64,000 bases of DNA. Origin: Elusimicrobiota bacterium (GTDB lineage Bacteria > Elusimicrobiota > Elusimicrobia > UBA1565). The stretch lies in assembly GCA_041660925.1 (NCBI GenBank), contig JBAZVI010000011.1, forward strand, positions 1 through 64,000. Direction: 5' to 3'. A model generated the notes under the pieces. It saw only the letters and a program-made list of their open reading frames with translations, had not been told where the DNA came from and did no database searches. The position numbers were made by a program, and so were the translations under genes. Below, one piece after another: positions 30,978-37,838 of the stretch. Numbering within the stretch: position 1 is the first letter of the stretch; the number at the start of each line of letters is the position of its first letter.

Positions 30978-31436
30978 CTAGCGGCAGAGGCCGCCGGAGC
31001 AGGTCAGGATGCCGCAGCACTGCGACGCCGTCGTGCACTGGGAGCCCTGGCCGCCGCAGCCGCCGTCGGTGCATTGTCCGTCCGAGCAGGTGAGCGTGCC
31101 GCAGCAGTCGCTCGAAGCGCCGCAGGAGGCGCCTCTCCCCACGCAGGCGGCGCTCCCCCCTCCGCACACGCCTTTGGTGCACGCGTAGGAGCCGCAGCAC
31201 TGGGACGAGGAGGTGCAGCGCGTCCCTTTCCCCTGGCAGTCGCCGTTGGAGCAGACCTTGTTCGCGTTGCAGAGCTGGGTGCCGCAGCAATCGGCGCTGG
31301 AGGTACAGCGCTGGTTGCGGCCCGCGCACGGCCCGGTGATGTCGGGGACGTCGGTGTCCCCGGAGTCGGAGGAGGTGCAGGACACGAAGAAGAGCGCGGC
31401 CGCGAGGAGGAACCCGGTCTTTAGAAAACTCTGCAT
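30978..31436 (-). CDS. Lipoprotein with four cystine-knot-like (knottin) repeats
   Basis: 152 residues. A lipoprotein signal peptide ends in the lipobox FVSC (C20). After a short Ser/Asp linker come four tandem repeats starting at C37, C67, C98 and C127, each with six cysteines spaced C-x6-C-x5-CC-x4-C-x4/5-C. That is the spacing of inhibitor-cystine-knot mini-proteins (conotoxin/spider-toxin type). In total 25 of 152 residues are Cys. ATG 31436 is chosen because it starts the signal peptide. Exposure on the cell surface and disulfide bonding are inferred. I know of no assigned function for such a bacterial lipoprotein. Confidence 0.75.
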   Translation of the reverse strand: MQSFLKTGFLLAAALFFVSCTSSDSGDTDVPDITGPCAGRNQRCTSSADCCGTQLCNANKVCSNGDCQGKGTRCTSSSQCCGSYACTKGVCGGGSAACVGRGASCGASSDCCGTLTCSDGQCTDGGCGGQGSQCTTASQCCGILTCSGGLCR

Positions 31437-31480
31437 GGGCGGAGTATAGCCGCCGGCGCGCTCCTCCGCAAGGACCGCGC

Positions 31481-31903
31481 TCAAGGAGCAGGTATCTCTT
31501 GGCGGATCAGGAAGCGCAGGAAGAGGACGATGGCGACGGCGCAGAGCGGGATGAACACGCCCCAGAACAGCATCGTCGCCGGGGACATCTCGTTGCCGGT
31601 GCTGAAGCGCACCTTCTGGAAGGCCTCGTCCTTGGGGCGGAGCTTGAAGGAGCGGCCGGCCGCACGGAAGTACTCGGGCTCCTCGACGACCGTCTCCGGC
31701 TCGGGCACGGGGAAGCCGCTCTTGCGCAGGAGCTCGTAGGCGTCGCGGATCTCCATGAACTTCCGCGAGAAGTACTCCGCGTCCCGGGCGTCGACGCGGT
31801 CAGGATGGAATTCGAGGGCGCGCCGCCGATAGGCCCGCTGGACCTCCTTCGGGTCGACGCCGGGGACCACTCCGAGAATCGTATACGCCTTATCTATGTC
31901 CAT
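31481..31903 (-). CDS. J-domain protein with C-terminal membrane helix
   Basis: 140 residues. N-terminal J-domain with HPD at residues 33-35 (ALEFHPDRVD), which stimulates DnaK-type ATPases; a linker; one membrane helix near the C-terminus (about 110-132). A tail-anchored cochaperone. ATG 31903 is used because it gives the normal J-domain start (MDIDKAYTILGV). The start codon lies inside a 14-bp hairpin and no Shine-Dalgarno exists. Confidence 0.82.
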   Translation of the reverse strand: MDIDKAYTILGVVPGVDPKEVQRAYRRRALEFHPDRVDARDAEYFSRKFMEIRDAYELLRKSGFPVPEPETVVEEPEYFRAAGRSFKLRPKDEAFQKVRFSTGNEMSPATMLFWGVFIPLCAVAIVLFLRFLIRQEIPAP

Positions 31904-31932
31904 CCAGGAATCCCAGCCGGGATTCCTGGATG
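31901..31932. promoter_or_regulatory. Hairpin that includes the J-domain gene start codon
   Basis: A perfect 14-bp stem (31901-31914 with 31919-31932), loop AGCC. On the minus strand the 3' arm ends with the ATG of the J-domain gene, so the start codon is paired. Melting would be needed for initiation, a possible RNA thermometer or a leaderless arrangement. Inference. Confidence 0.5.
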
Positions 31933-31983
31933 ATAGCAGAACGCCGCAACAAATCCGAAACGCCCCGGGGCTATGCTCTTCGT

Positions 31984-32084
31984 GAAGGACAACAGCTGAG
32001 GCGTTCTCGTACGACAACTGCTCGGCGTTCCCCTAGGAACGAAAGATGCGCGGCGGGTTCTCCCTTCCCGCCGCGTTTCTTTTG
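31984..32084 (+). ncRNA. Candidate small RNA with intrinsic terminator
   Basis: The 3' end is a clear terminator: stem 32049-32057 with 32067-32075, then TTTCTTTTGG. A TATGCT box at 31972-31977 could start a transcript of about 100 nt that contains another small hairpin (CGTTCC/GGAACG, about 32026-32041). No gene precedes the terminator on this strand except a possible 8-codon reading frame at 31973. No known RNA family was recognised. Confidence 0.35.
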
Positions 32085-32091
32085 GTACGTC

Positions 32092-32298
32092 TAATTACCC
32101 ATTCCTTATCTCCCCCTCCTGCGGGAGGGGGCCCTAGGGGGGTGGGGGGATCTTCCGTTACGCGCTTCCAACGCCGGGGTGCCGCCGAGAGCGGGGTAGG
32201 GGGTACCCACAAAAGATAAAGCCCGCGAAAGCGGGCCTTCTACTTGGGAGATCCCCCCTTCCCAACCCTTCCCCGCAGGGAAGGGAGTTAAGGAAGGG
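32092..32298. repeat. REP-like repeat cluster 2 with inverted ends
   Basis: Left side CCTTATCTCCCCCTCCTGC and right side GGGAAGGGAGTTAAGGAAGG are imperfect inverted copies about 200 bp apart. Inside are GGGGGTGGGGGG tracts and a small GCCCGC-GAAA-GCGGGC hairpin (about 32222-32237) that may terminate rlmN. Resembles cluster 3 at 35269-35417. Confidence 0.6.
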
Positions 32299-33402
32299 TT
32301 ACTGGGCGCGTCTTTTTGGGGTCGCTAATTGTCCGCATGCCCCGTGGATGTCGGCGCCGAGGCTCTTGCGGACGGTGACCGAGATCCCGCAGGTCTTGAG
32401 GTGGTCGCGGAAGGCGTTGACCGCCGGGGGTTCGGACGGCTCGAACTCGGCCCCGGCGCGGTTGTAGACGATGAGGTTGACGTGGAGCAGGTACTCCTCG
32501 CCGGTGGCGCGGATGAAGCGCACCAGGGCCTTGGCCTGGTCGAGGCCGTCGTTGACGCCCCGGAGCAGGACCCACTCGATGAACACCTTGCGCCGCTTGC
32601 GCTTGAGCGAGGAGCGCAGCGCGGCGCCGATGCGGGAGAGCGGATAGGTCTTGGCCGCGGGGACGAGCTTCTCGCGCAGGGTGTCGGTCGCCGCGTGCAG
32701 GGAGATGGCGAGGTTGACCTGCGGGAAGTCCTCGCTGAAGCGGTCGATCCCGCCGGGAAGGCCCACGGTGGAGACCGCGATGTGCCGGTCGGCGATGTTG
32801 TAGAGGTCGGGGTCCGTGAGACGACGCAGGCTCTCGGCGACCGCCTCGTAGTTGTTGAAGGGCTCTCCCATCCCCATGTAGACGATGTGGTCGAGCGTCC
32901 CTTCGACGAGCAGACCCTTCTCCTCCGGCACCGGACCCGACACGCCCGGACCCGACAAGGAAGCCGCCTTCCCGGCCTTCAGGAACTGCTTCCAGAAGAG
33001 GACCTGGTCGCAGATCTCCTCGGGCCCGAGGTTGCGGAGCAGCCCCATCCTGCCCGTCGCGCAGAACGTGCAGCCGAGCGCGCAGCCGACCTGGGAGGAG
33101 ACGCAGGCGCTCCAGGACTTGCCCGGCTTGGGCTGCATGAGGACGGTCTCGATGAGGCGTCCGTCGTGCAGGCGCAGCAGGGCCTTGTGCGCGTCCCCGG
33201 AGGAGGAGGAGTGGAGCTCGGCCTGGGAGAGGCAGAGGAGCGGCGCATCCTTCTCGAGCGCCGCGCGCATGGGCGCGGGCAGGGTCGTGATCTCCGCGTA
33301 GGAGCGCACGCCGTCGCGGAACACGCCCGTGAGCACCTGGCGCAGCCGGTACTCCGGGGCTCCGAGCCGCTCGAGCGTCTTGCGCACCTTGCGGGCGTCC
33401 AT
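32299..33402 (-). CDS. rlmN: 23S rRNA/tRNA adenine-C2 methyltransferase RlmN
   Basis: 367 residues. Radical SAM methyltransferase of 23S rRNA A2503 and tRNA A37. Cluster motif CALGCTFCATG, the MGMGEPFNNY motif and the catalytic cysteine near the C-terminus (HGACGQL) are present. An extra Gly/Pro/Glu-rich stretch follows the LFWKQFLKAG segment. The C-terminus abuts repeat cluster 2. Confidence 0.94.
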   Translation of the reverse strand: MDARKVRKTLERLGAPEYRLRQVLTGVFRDGVRSYAEITTLPAPMRAALEKDAPLLCLSQAELHSSSSGDAHKALLRLHDGRLIETVLMQPKPGKSWSACVSSQVGCALGCTFCATGRMGLLRNLGPEEICDQVLFWKQFLKAGKAASLSGPGVSGPVPEEKGLLVEGTLDHIVYMGMGEPFNNYEAVAESLRRLTDPDLYNIADRHIAVSTVGLPGGIDRFSEDFPQVNLAISLHAATDTLREKLVPAAKTYPLSRIGAALRSSLKRKRRKVFIEWVLLRGVNDGLDQAKALVRFIRATGEEYLLHVNLIVYNRAGAEFEPSEPPAVNAFRDHLKTCGISVTVRKSLGADIHGACGQLATPKRRAQ

Positions 33403-33480
33403 GAGATGATTCTACGACTTCCATGAGGACGATGACACCTGCCTCCGGGGGGCTGCCCCCACACCTTTCACCTTTGCGCC

Positions 33481-33511
33481 TTGCGCGAGCGCCTCGAGCG
33501 CGCTATATATT
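33481..33511 (+). promoter_or_regulatory. Promoter of the gene at 33518
   Basis: TTGCGC (33481-33486), 17 bp, TATATA (33504-33509), then TTGGAGGT and ATG 33518. The transcript is predicted to start at or one or two bases before the ATG, although a Shine-Dalgarno-like GGAGGT overlaps this interval in the DNA. Confidence 0.55.
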
Positions 33512-33517
33512 GGAGGT

Positions 33518-34192
33518 ATGGCCGACATGCGCCTGCAGAGTTTCGTCCTCGCGCGCCTGGCCGACTTCTGCGACTGGCGCGTGCGAAAGCCGCAGGAGGC
33601 CGACGATCCCTTGCCGTACCTGACGGCCAAGCTGCGCGAGATCGAGCCGCCGCTCTACACGCTCAAGCAGCAGCTCTACGACGACGCGCTGGCGGACTTC
33701 CTCGTCCGCGCCGAGGCCGGCCGGATCGACGAGAAGGCCCTCGAGGACTTCTGCTTCCTGCTCGAGCGCTACCTCTCCCCGTGCGATTTCGTGGACGCGG
33801 TCTACGACCTGACCCTCGAGCGCCTGAGCACTCTGGAAGGGCGCACGCGCCTGCGCCAGGGCCTCAAGCACCTCTGCGTGCACCGCATGCTCGACGAGGA
33901 GCAGCTCCCGCCCGAGAAGCGCCGCCCGTCCTGGGAGCGCATGGTCAAGGAGTTCTACGCGCGGCTGGACTTCGTCACGCTCTACCGCATCGCCGAGCGC
34001 CGGAAGCTGACCCCTCGGCGCCTGAGCGCGGTCCTGCGCCGCCTCCAGCGCAACGTCGGGGAGTACTGCTCCGTGCTCCACCATCCGCGGGGCCCGGAGG
34101 ACGCCTTCACCCCCTTCATGACCCCGCGCATCGAGGGCCTGGTGGCCGCCTGCAACCGCCTGGTCGCGCTGCTGCGCACGCTGCCCCGATGA
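33518..34192 (+). CDS. Conserved-looking helical protein of unknown function
   Basis: 224 residues, soluble, mostly helical and rich in Leu/Arg/Glu, with no signal peptide or known motif. Several cysteines (for example in DFCDWR, DFCFLLERYLSPCDF and HLCVHRM) are scattered without a metal-site pattern. It is coupled to the TauE-type gene by an ATGA overlap, so the two are probably co-regulated. Function not recognised. Confidence 0.65.
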   Translation: MADMRLQSFVLARLADFCDWRVRKPQEADDPLPYLTAKLREIEPPLYTLKQQLYDDALADFLVRAEAGRIDEKALEDFCFLLERYLSPCDFVDAVYDLTLERLSTLEGRTRLRQGLKHLCVHRMLDEEQLPPEKRRPSWERMVKEFYARLDFVTLYRIAERRKLTPRRLSAVLRRLQRNVGEYCSVLHHPRGPEDAFTPFMTPRIEGLVAACNRLVALLRTLPR

Positions 34193-35016
34193 GCTTCCTG
34201 CATCCGGCCGGACTGCTCGCCTGCGGCGGCGCCGCGGGCCTCGTCGGCGCCCTGCTCGGACTCGGCGGCGGGATCTTCCTCATCCCCGCGCTCGTGCTGC
34301 TCTACGGCCTCCCCATGCGCGCGGCCGCGGGGATCGGCCTCGTCGCGGTCGTCGCCACCTCGAGCGCCGCGGCCTCGGTCAACGTCGGCCGCGGTCTCGC
34401 CAACATGCGCCTGGGGATCGTCCTCGAACCGGCCACGGTCGGCGGCGCTCTGCTCGGGGCTTCGCTCGCGGGCCTGCTCTCCTCCTCGCTGCTCGTCGGA
34501 CTCTTCGCGATCCTGCTCTTCGCGAACTCCCTCCTCCTCTGGAAGGGTCCCCGGGGGGGGCCGGAGGACCTCGCGCCCCTGAAGGCGCGGGACCCGCTCG
34601 GCGGCGAATACCACGACCCCGCCTCGGGCCGCAGCGTCTCCTACTCGGTCGAGCGCCTGCCCTGGGTCGCCGTCGTATCCTTCGCGGCGGGGATCTTCTC
34701 GGCCCTGCTCGGGGTCGGCGGAGGCATCCTCAAGGTCCCGGCCCTCCACCTGCTCGGGCGCGTGCCGATGAAGGCGGCCGCCGCGACGAGCAACCTCATG
34801 ATCGGGGCCACGGCGGGCGCGGGCGCGGCCGTCTACCTCGCCCGCGGCGACGTCCCCGTCGAATTCGCCGGCACGGTGACGCTCGGCGTGCTCGGCGGCT
34901 CCATGCTCGGGCTCAAGGTCTCCCGGCGCCTGAGCGACCGGGCCGTGCGCCGCGTCTTCGCCGCGCTCACGCTGCTCATCGGCATCCAGATGCTGAGGAG
35001 GGCCCTTGGGCGCTGA
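34189..35016 (+). CDS. TauE/SafE family membrane transporter
   Basis: 275 residues, start in the stop of the previous gene (ATGA). Two repeated halves, each opening with a Gly-rich GALLGLGGGIFLIPAL or SALLGVGGGILKVPAL motif, give about eight membrane helices. TauE/SafE proteins export sulfite, sulfoacetate or other small organic acids. Followed by a DUF1634-like gene, a recurrent neighbour of this family. Confidence 0.88.
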   Translation: MSFLHPAGLLACGGAAGLVGALLGLGGGIFLIPALVLLYGLPMRAAAGIGLVAVVATSSAAASVNVGRGLANMRLGIVLEPATVGGALLGASLAGLLSSSLLVGLFAILLFANSLLLWKGPRGGPEDLAPLKARDPLGGEYHDPASGRSVSYSVERLPWVAVVSFAAGIFSALLGVGGGILKVPALHLLGRVPMKAAAATSNLMIGATAGAGAAVYLARGDVPVEFAGTVTLGVLGGSMLGLKVSRRLSDRAVRRVFAALTLLIGIQMLRRALGR

Positions 35017-35263
35017 GGCCCTCGTCGGACGCGTGCTCGCACTCGGCGCCTGGGGCAGCGGGGCGCTCGTCGCCGCCGGGCTGCTCTCCGGCTCCAACGC
35101 GCTCGTGCGGGCGGGCGTCGTCCTCCTCGTGGCGACGCCGTTTCTGCGGGTCGCGGCGATGGCGGGGACGTTCGCTCGACGGGGCGAGCGGAAGTTTGCG
35201 CTATATGCGTGCGCAGTGCTGCTATTGATGTGTGCGGGGATAGGGTTAGGGTTGAGAGGATAG
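35006..35263 (+). CDS. DUF1634-like small membrane protein
   Basis: 85 residues, TTG start overlapping the end of the TauE-type gene. Three hydrophobic segments separated by short polar loops, with LLSGSNALVRAGVVLLVATPFLRV resembling DUF1634 proteins, which occur next to TauE-type transporters. Probably an accessory subunit. Confidence 0.7.
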   Translation: MGAEALVGRVLALGAWGSGALVAAGLLSGSNALVRAGVVLLVATPFLRVAAMAGTFARRGERKFALYACAVLLLMCAGIGLGLRG

Positions 35264-35268
35264 CGACA

Positions 35269-35417
35269 GTTTCCCTAACTCCCTTCCCTGCGGGGGAGGG
35301 AAGGGTGGGGGGGTACCCCTCCCAAGTGGCCGGCACCTACAATAATCGACCTTCCAAGACGAACGGACAGTCCTCCCTCCCCCTTCCCCCTCCCGAAGGA
35401 AGGGGAGTTAGGGAAAA
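35269..35417. repeat. REP-like repeat cluster 3 with 18-bp inverted ends
   Basis: Begins TTTCCCTAACTCCCTTCC and ends GGAAGGGGAGTTAGGGAAA, inverted copies with a one-base difference about 110 bp apart. Inside are CCCTGCGGGGGAGGG and CCCTCCCCC palindromic tracts. It lies between convergent genes. Confidence 0.65.
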
Positions 35418-35424
35418 AAGACCC

Positions 35425-35613
35425 TCAGTGCATCAACGGAATCTCGAGTTCCTTGCAGATCTTGCGGGCGGCGAAGTCCGCGAGCTCGAGGTGCCGGGTG
35501 ACCGGGACTTCTTTGCCGTTGACCGGGTTCTGGAAGACGGAATACTTGCCGCCCTCCCGGAGAAGGACGCACTTGTTGTCGAGAAGGTGACGGATGAGGT
35601 CTTTGCGCTTCAT
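35425..35613 (-). CDS. Orphan HicA-like protein
   Basis: 62 residues matching the HicA/YcfA mRNA-interferase fold: MKRKDLIRHLLDNKCVLLRE, then GGKYSVFQNP and VPVTRHLELADFAARKICKEL. In active HicA the segment reads G-G/S-K-H with the catalytic His; here the position appears to be Tyr. No HicB antitoxin gene is next to it. It may be an inactive or re-purposed double-stranded-RNA-binding-like protein. Confidence 0.75.
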   Translation of the reverse strand: MKRKDLIRHLLDNKCVLLREGGKYSVFQNPVNGKEVPVTRHLELADFAARKICKELEIPLMH

Positions 35614-35640
35614 AAAAGCCCCCTGAGGGACATACTCTAG

Positions 35641-36417
35641 CTAAAAAGTCAGGGTGAGCTCCACCGGGCAGTGGTCGGAGCCCATCACTTCGGGACGGAT
35701 GGCCGCGCCCGCGAGATGCGGCCGCAGCTCCTCCGAGACGAAGAAGTAGTCGATGCGCCAGCCCACGTTGCGGTCCCGAGCGCGGGTCACCATGTCCCAC
35801 CAGCTGTAGTGCCCGGGCCCCTTCTCGTACTCGCGGAAGGTGTCGATGAAGCCGTCGGCGAGCAGGCGGTCGATCCAGGCGCGCTCCTCGGGAAGGAAGC
35901 CGGAGGAGCCGGCGTTCTCCTTGGGGCGGGCGAGGTCGATCTCGCGGTGCGCGGTGTTCACGTCGCCGCAGACGACGAGCCGCTTCTCCCCCCTTTTCCG
36001 CAAGCGGCCGAGCAGCTTGCGGAAATCCTCGTAGAAGCGCATCTTGAAGTCGAGCCGCTCGGGGCTCGCCTTGCCGTTGGGGAAGTAGACGTTGAAGAGG
36101 GTGAACTCGGGGTAGCGGTGCACGAGCACGCGCCCCTCGCGGTCGTACTCCGCGACCCCGAGGCCGCGCTCGACCGCCGAGGGAGCGGGACGGGAGTAGG
36201 TCCCGACCCCGCTGTAGCCCTTCTTCTCGGCCCAGGCGAACTCGGCCGCATAGCCGGGGACGGCCTTGAGCTCCTCGTCGAGCTGCGCGGGCTCGGCCTT
36301 GGTCTCCTGCAGACAGAGCACGTCGGGCTTCTCCTTCTTGAACCAGTCGACGAAGCCCTTGCGGCCCACCGCGCGCAGGCCGTTGACGTTCCACGAAAGC
36401 AATCGGACCTTGGCCAT
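35641..36417 (-). CDS. xth: Exodeoxyribonuclease III (AP endonuclease)
   Basis: 258 residues of the Xth/ExoA family. Motifs: SWNVNGLRA near the start, CLQETKAE (metal-binding Glu), NVYFPNG, GDVNTAHREIDL, and the C-terminal GSDHCPVELTL with the catalytic His. Repairs abasic sites. No partner gene nearby; a HicA-like gene follows 27 bases downstream. Confidence 0.95.
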   Translation of the reverse strand: MAKVRLLSWNVNGLRAVGRKGFVDWFKKEKPDVLCLQETKAEPAQLDEELKAVPGYAAEFAWAEKKGYSGVGTYSRPAPSAVERGLGVAEYDREGRVLVHRYPEFTLFNVYFPNGKASPERLDFKMRFYEDFRKLLGRLRKRGEKRLVVCGDVNTAHREIDLARPKENAGSSGFLPEERAWIDRLLADGFIDTFREYEKGPGHYSWWDMVTRARDRNVGWRIDYFFVSEELRPHLAGAAIRPEVMGSDHCPVELTLTF

Positions 36418-36538
36418 GCCGTGATTCTAACTTTTTGAAGGCCCAGACCATCCGGTCCCCGCGCCTGGGCCGATTGCCGCGCCGCCGGGTGCCCGGGCGC
36501 CCCATGCCCGCCGCCCAGGATGCGGCTACACTTCCTCT

Positions 36539-36637
36539 ATGACCGAAACACAGGACAAGTACTACGCGGTGACCTCCGCCTTCATCGTCCTCGCCATGGC
36601 CGCCCTGGCCATGATCGTCCGCGGCGCCGTCGCCTAA
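36539..36637 (+). CDS. 32-residue membrane microprotein
   Basis: A short reading frame, MTETQDKYYAVTSAFIVLAM then AALAMIVRGAVA, with one membrane helix (about 10-30). An extended -10-like TACACT (36527-36532) lies six bases before the ATG, predicting a leaderless message. It ends two bases before the convergent glycosyltransferase stop. It resembles small subunits of membrane complexes, but no partner is known. Confidence 0.5.
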   Translation: MTETQDKYYAVTSAFIVLAMAALAMIVRGAVA

Positions 36638-36639
36638 GG

Positions 36640-37821
36640 TTAAAGAGCCCGCAGCGCGAGCAGGTCGAGGCCGAGGGCCCCGAGCGCGAGCAGGACGCCG
36701 ACCGCGCGGCGCGCGGCGGGAGGGAGCGCCTCCCCCCACGCCTCCAGCCCCATGACGAAGAGCACGGCCCAGGCGCCGAGCGCGACGAAGGAGAAGCGCG
36801 CCTGGGGCTGGAAGGAGCGCAGGAAGCCGTAGCAGAAGGTCTGCGCCAGGACCCCCCCGAAGAACAGGAGCAGGACCCCCGCGTCTCCCGAGAGCATGCG
36901 CCGCCGCTCCTTGACGAACCCCGCGAGCGCGAGCGCGCTGAGCGCGAGCAGGAGGAGGTAGCTCCAGCCCGGCAGCGGGTTCGTCATCCAGCCGAAGCGG
37001 CCCCAGAAGCTCTGGAAGAAGAGGACGCACCACTCCGGCAGGCGCGCCCAGCCGAAGCGCTGGGGGTCGTAGAGCGCGGTGCGCGCGAGCCCCCAGAGGT
37101 CGCCGTAGAGCGTCAGGTTGCGCGCGAAGAGCGGGAGACAGAGCACGAGGGCCGCAGCACCCAGGAGCGCCGCGCGCGCGAGGGCCGCCTTCGTTCCGCC
37201 CTCGCGCCGCCAGGCCCATACGCGCTCGACGAACACGCAGAGCGCGGGGGCCGCGAGCGTCGCCTTGGCGTTGAGCCCCAGCCCGATGAGGGCGCCGAGC
37301 CGCAGCGCCTGGCCCTTCCCCCCCGGGGTCCGGCGTTCCTCGAGCCAGCGCCAGAGCAGGAGCGACCCGGCGAGGTTCGCCAGCGCGTCGTTGCTGACGC
37401 TCGCGCCGATGAAGGCGAACATCGGCAGGGCCGCCGCGGCGGCCGTCGCGGCGAGCGCCACGCCCGGGCCGAGGCAGAGGCGGGCCATGCGCCAGATGCA
37501 GAGCAGAGCGAGCAGGTGCAGGAAGGTCGAGAAGACGCGCAGCCAGCGCAGCTGCAGCGCCGGATGCGTCCCCCGCAGAGGCAGGTCCCAGAGCGCCGCC
37601 GCGGCGTAGTAGAGCGGGGGCTGGTGGGCCTCGTAACCCTCGGGCCGCGCGGGCCAGTCCCAGACCGGCAGGCGGCCGTGCAGGAGGGACTCGACGCAGG
37701 CCGCGTGCGCCGGCTCGTCGGGTGCGCCGCCGAGCGGCACGCGCGCGTTGAAGGCGAGCGCGAGCGCGAGGTGAAGGGCGAGGACGAGCGTGAGCGCCGC
37801 GCGTCCGGCGCCGCGGCTCAC
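36640..37821 (-). CDS. GT-C type membrane glycosyltransferase-like protein (DUF2142/PMT-like)
   Basis: 393 residues, GTG start, about ten membrane helices. The first periplasmic loop carries PDEPAHAACVESLLHGRLPV and HQPPLYY, the acidic-loop layout of GT-C glycosyltransferases and DUF2142 proteins. Probably transfers a sugar from a polyprenyl phosphate donor. It follows the M16 protease gene by 17 bases. Confidence 0.7.
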   Translation of the reverse strand: MSRGAGRAALTLVLALHLALALAFNARVPLGGAPDEPAHAACVESLLHGRLPVWDWPARPEGYEAHQPPLYYAAAALWDLPLRGTHPALQLRWLRVFSTFLHLLALLCIWRMARLCLGPGVALAATAAAAALPMFAFIGASVSNDALANLAGSLLLWRWLEERRTPGGKGQALRLGALIGLGLNAKATLAAPALCVFVERVWAWRREGGTKAALARAALLGAAALVLCLPLFARNLTLYGDLWGLARTALYDPQRFGWARLPEWCVLFFQSFWGRFGWMTNPLPGWSYLLLLALSALALAGFVKERRRMLSGDAGVLLLFFGGVLAQTFCYGFLRSFQPQARFSFVALGAWAVLFVMGLEAWGEALPPAARRAVGVLLALGALGLDLLALRAL

Positions 37822-37838
37822 GCCCGTCCCATCGAAGC

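Noticed and set aside
32979..33464. A plus-one frame protein opposite or beside rlmN
   Set aside because: Shadow of rlmN with Arg/Ser/Ala-rich content and no independent start signal.
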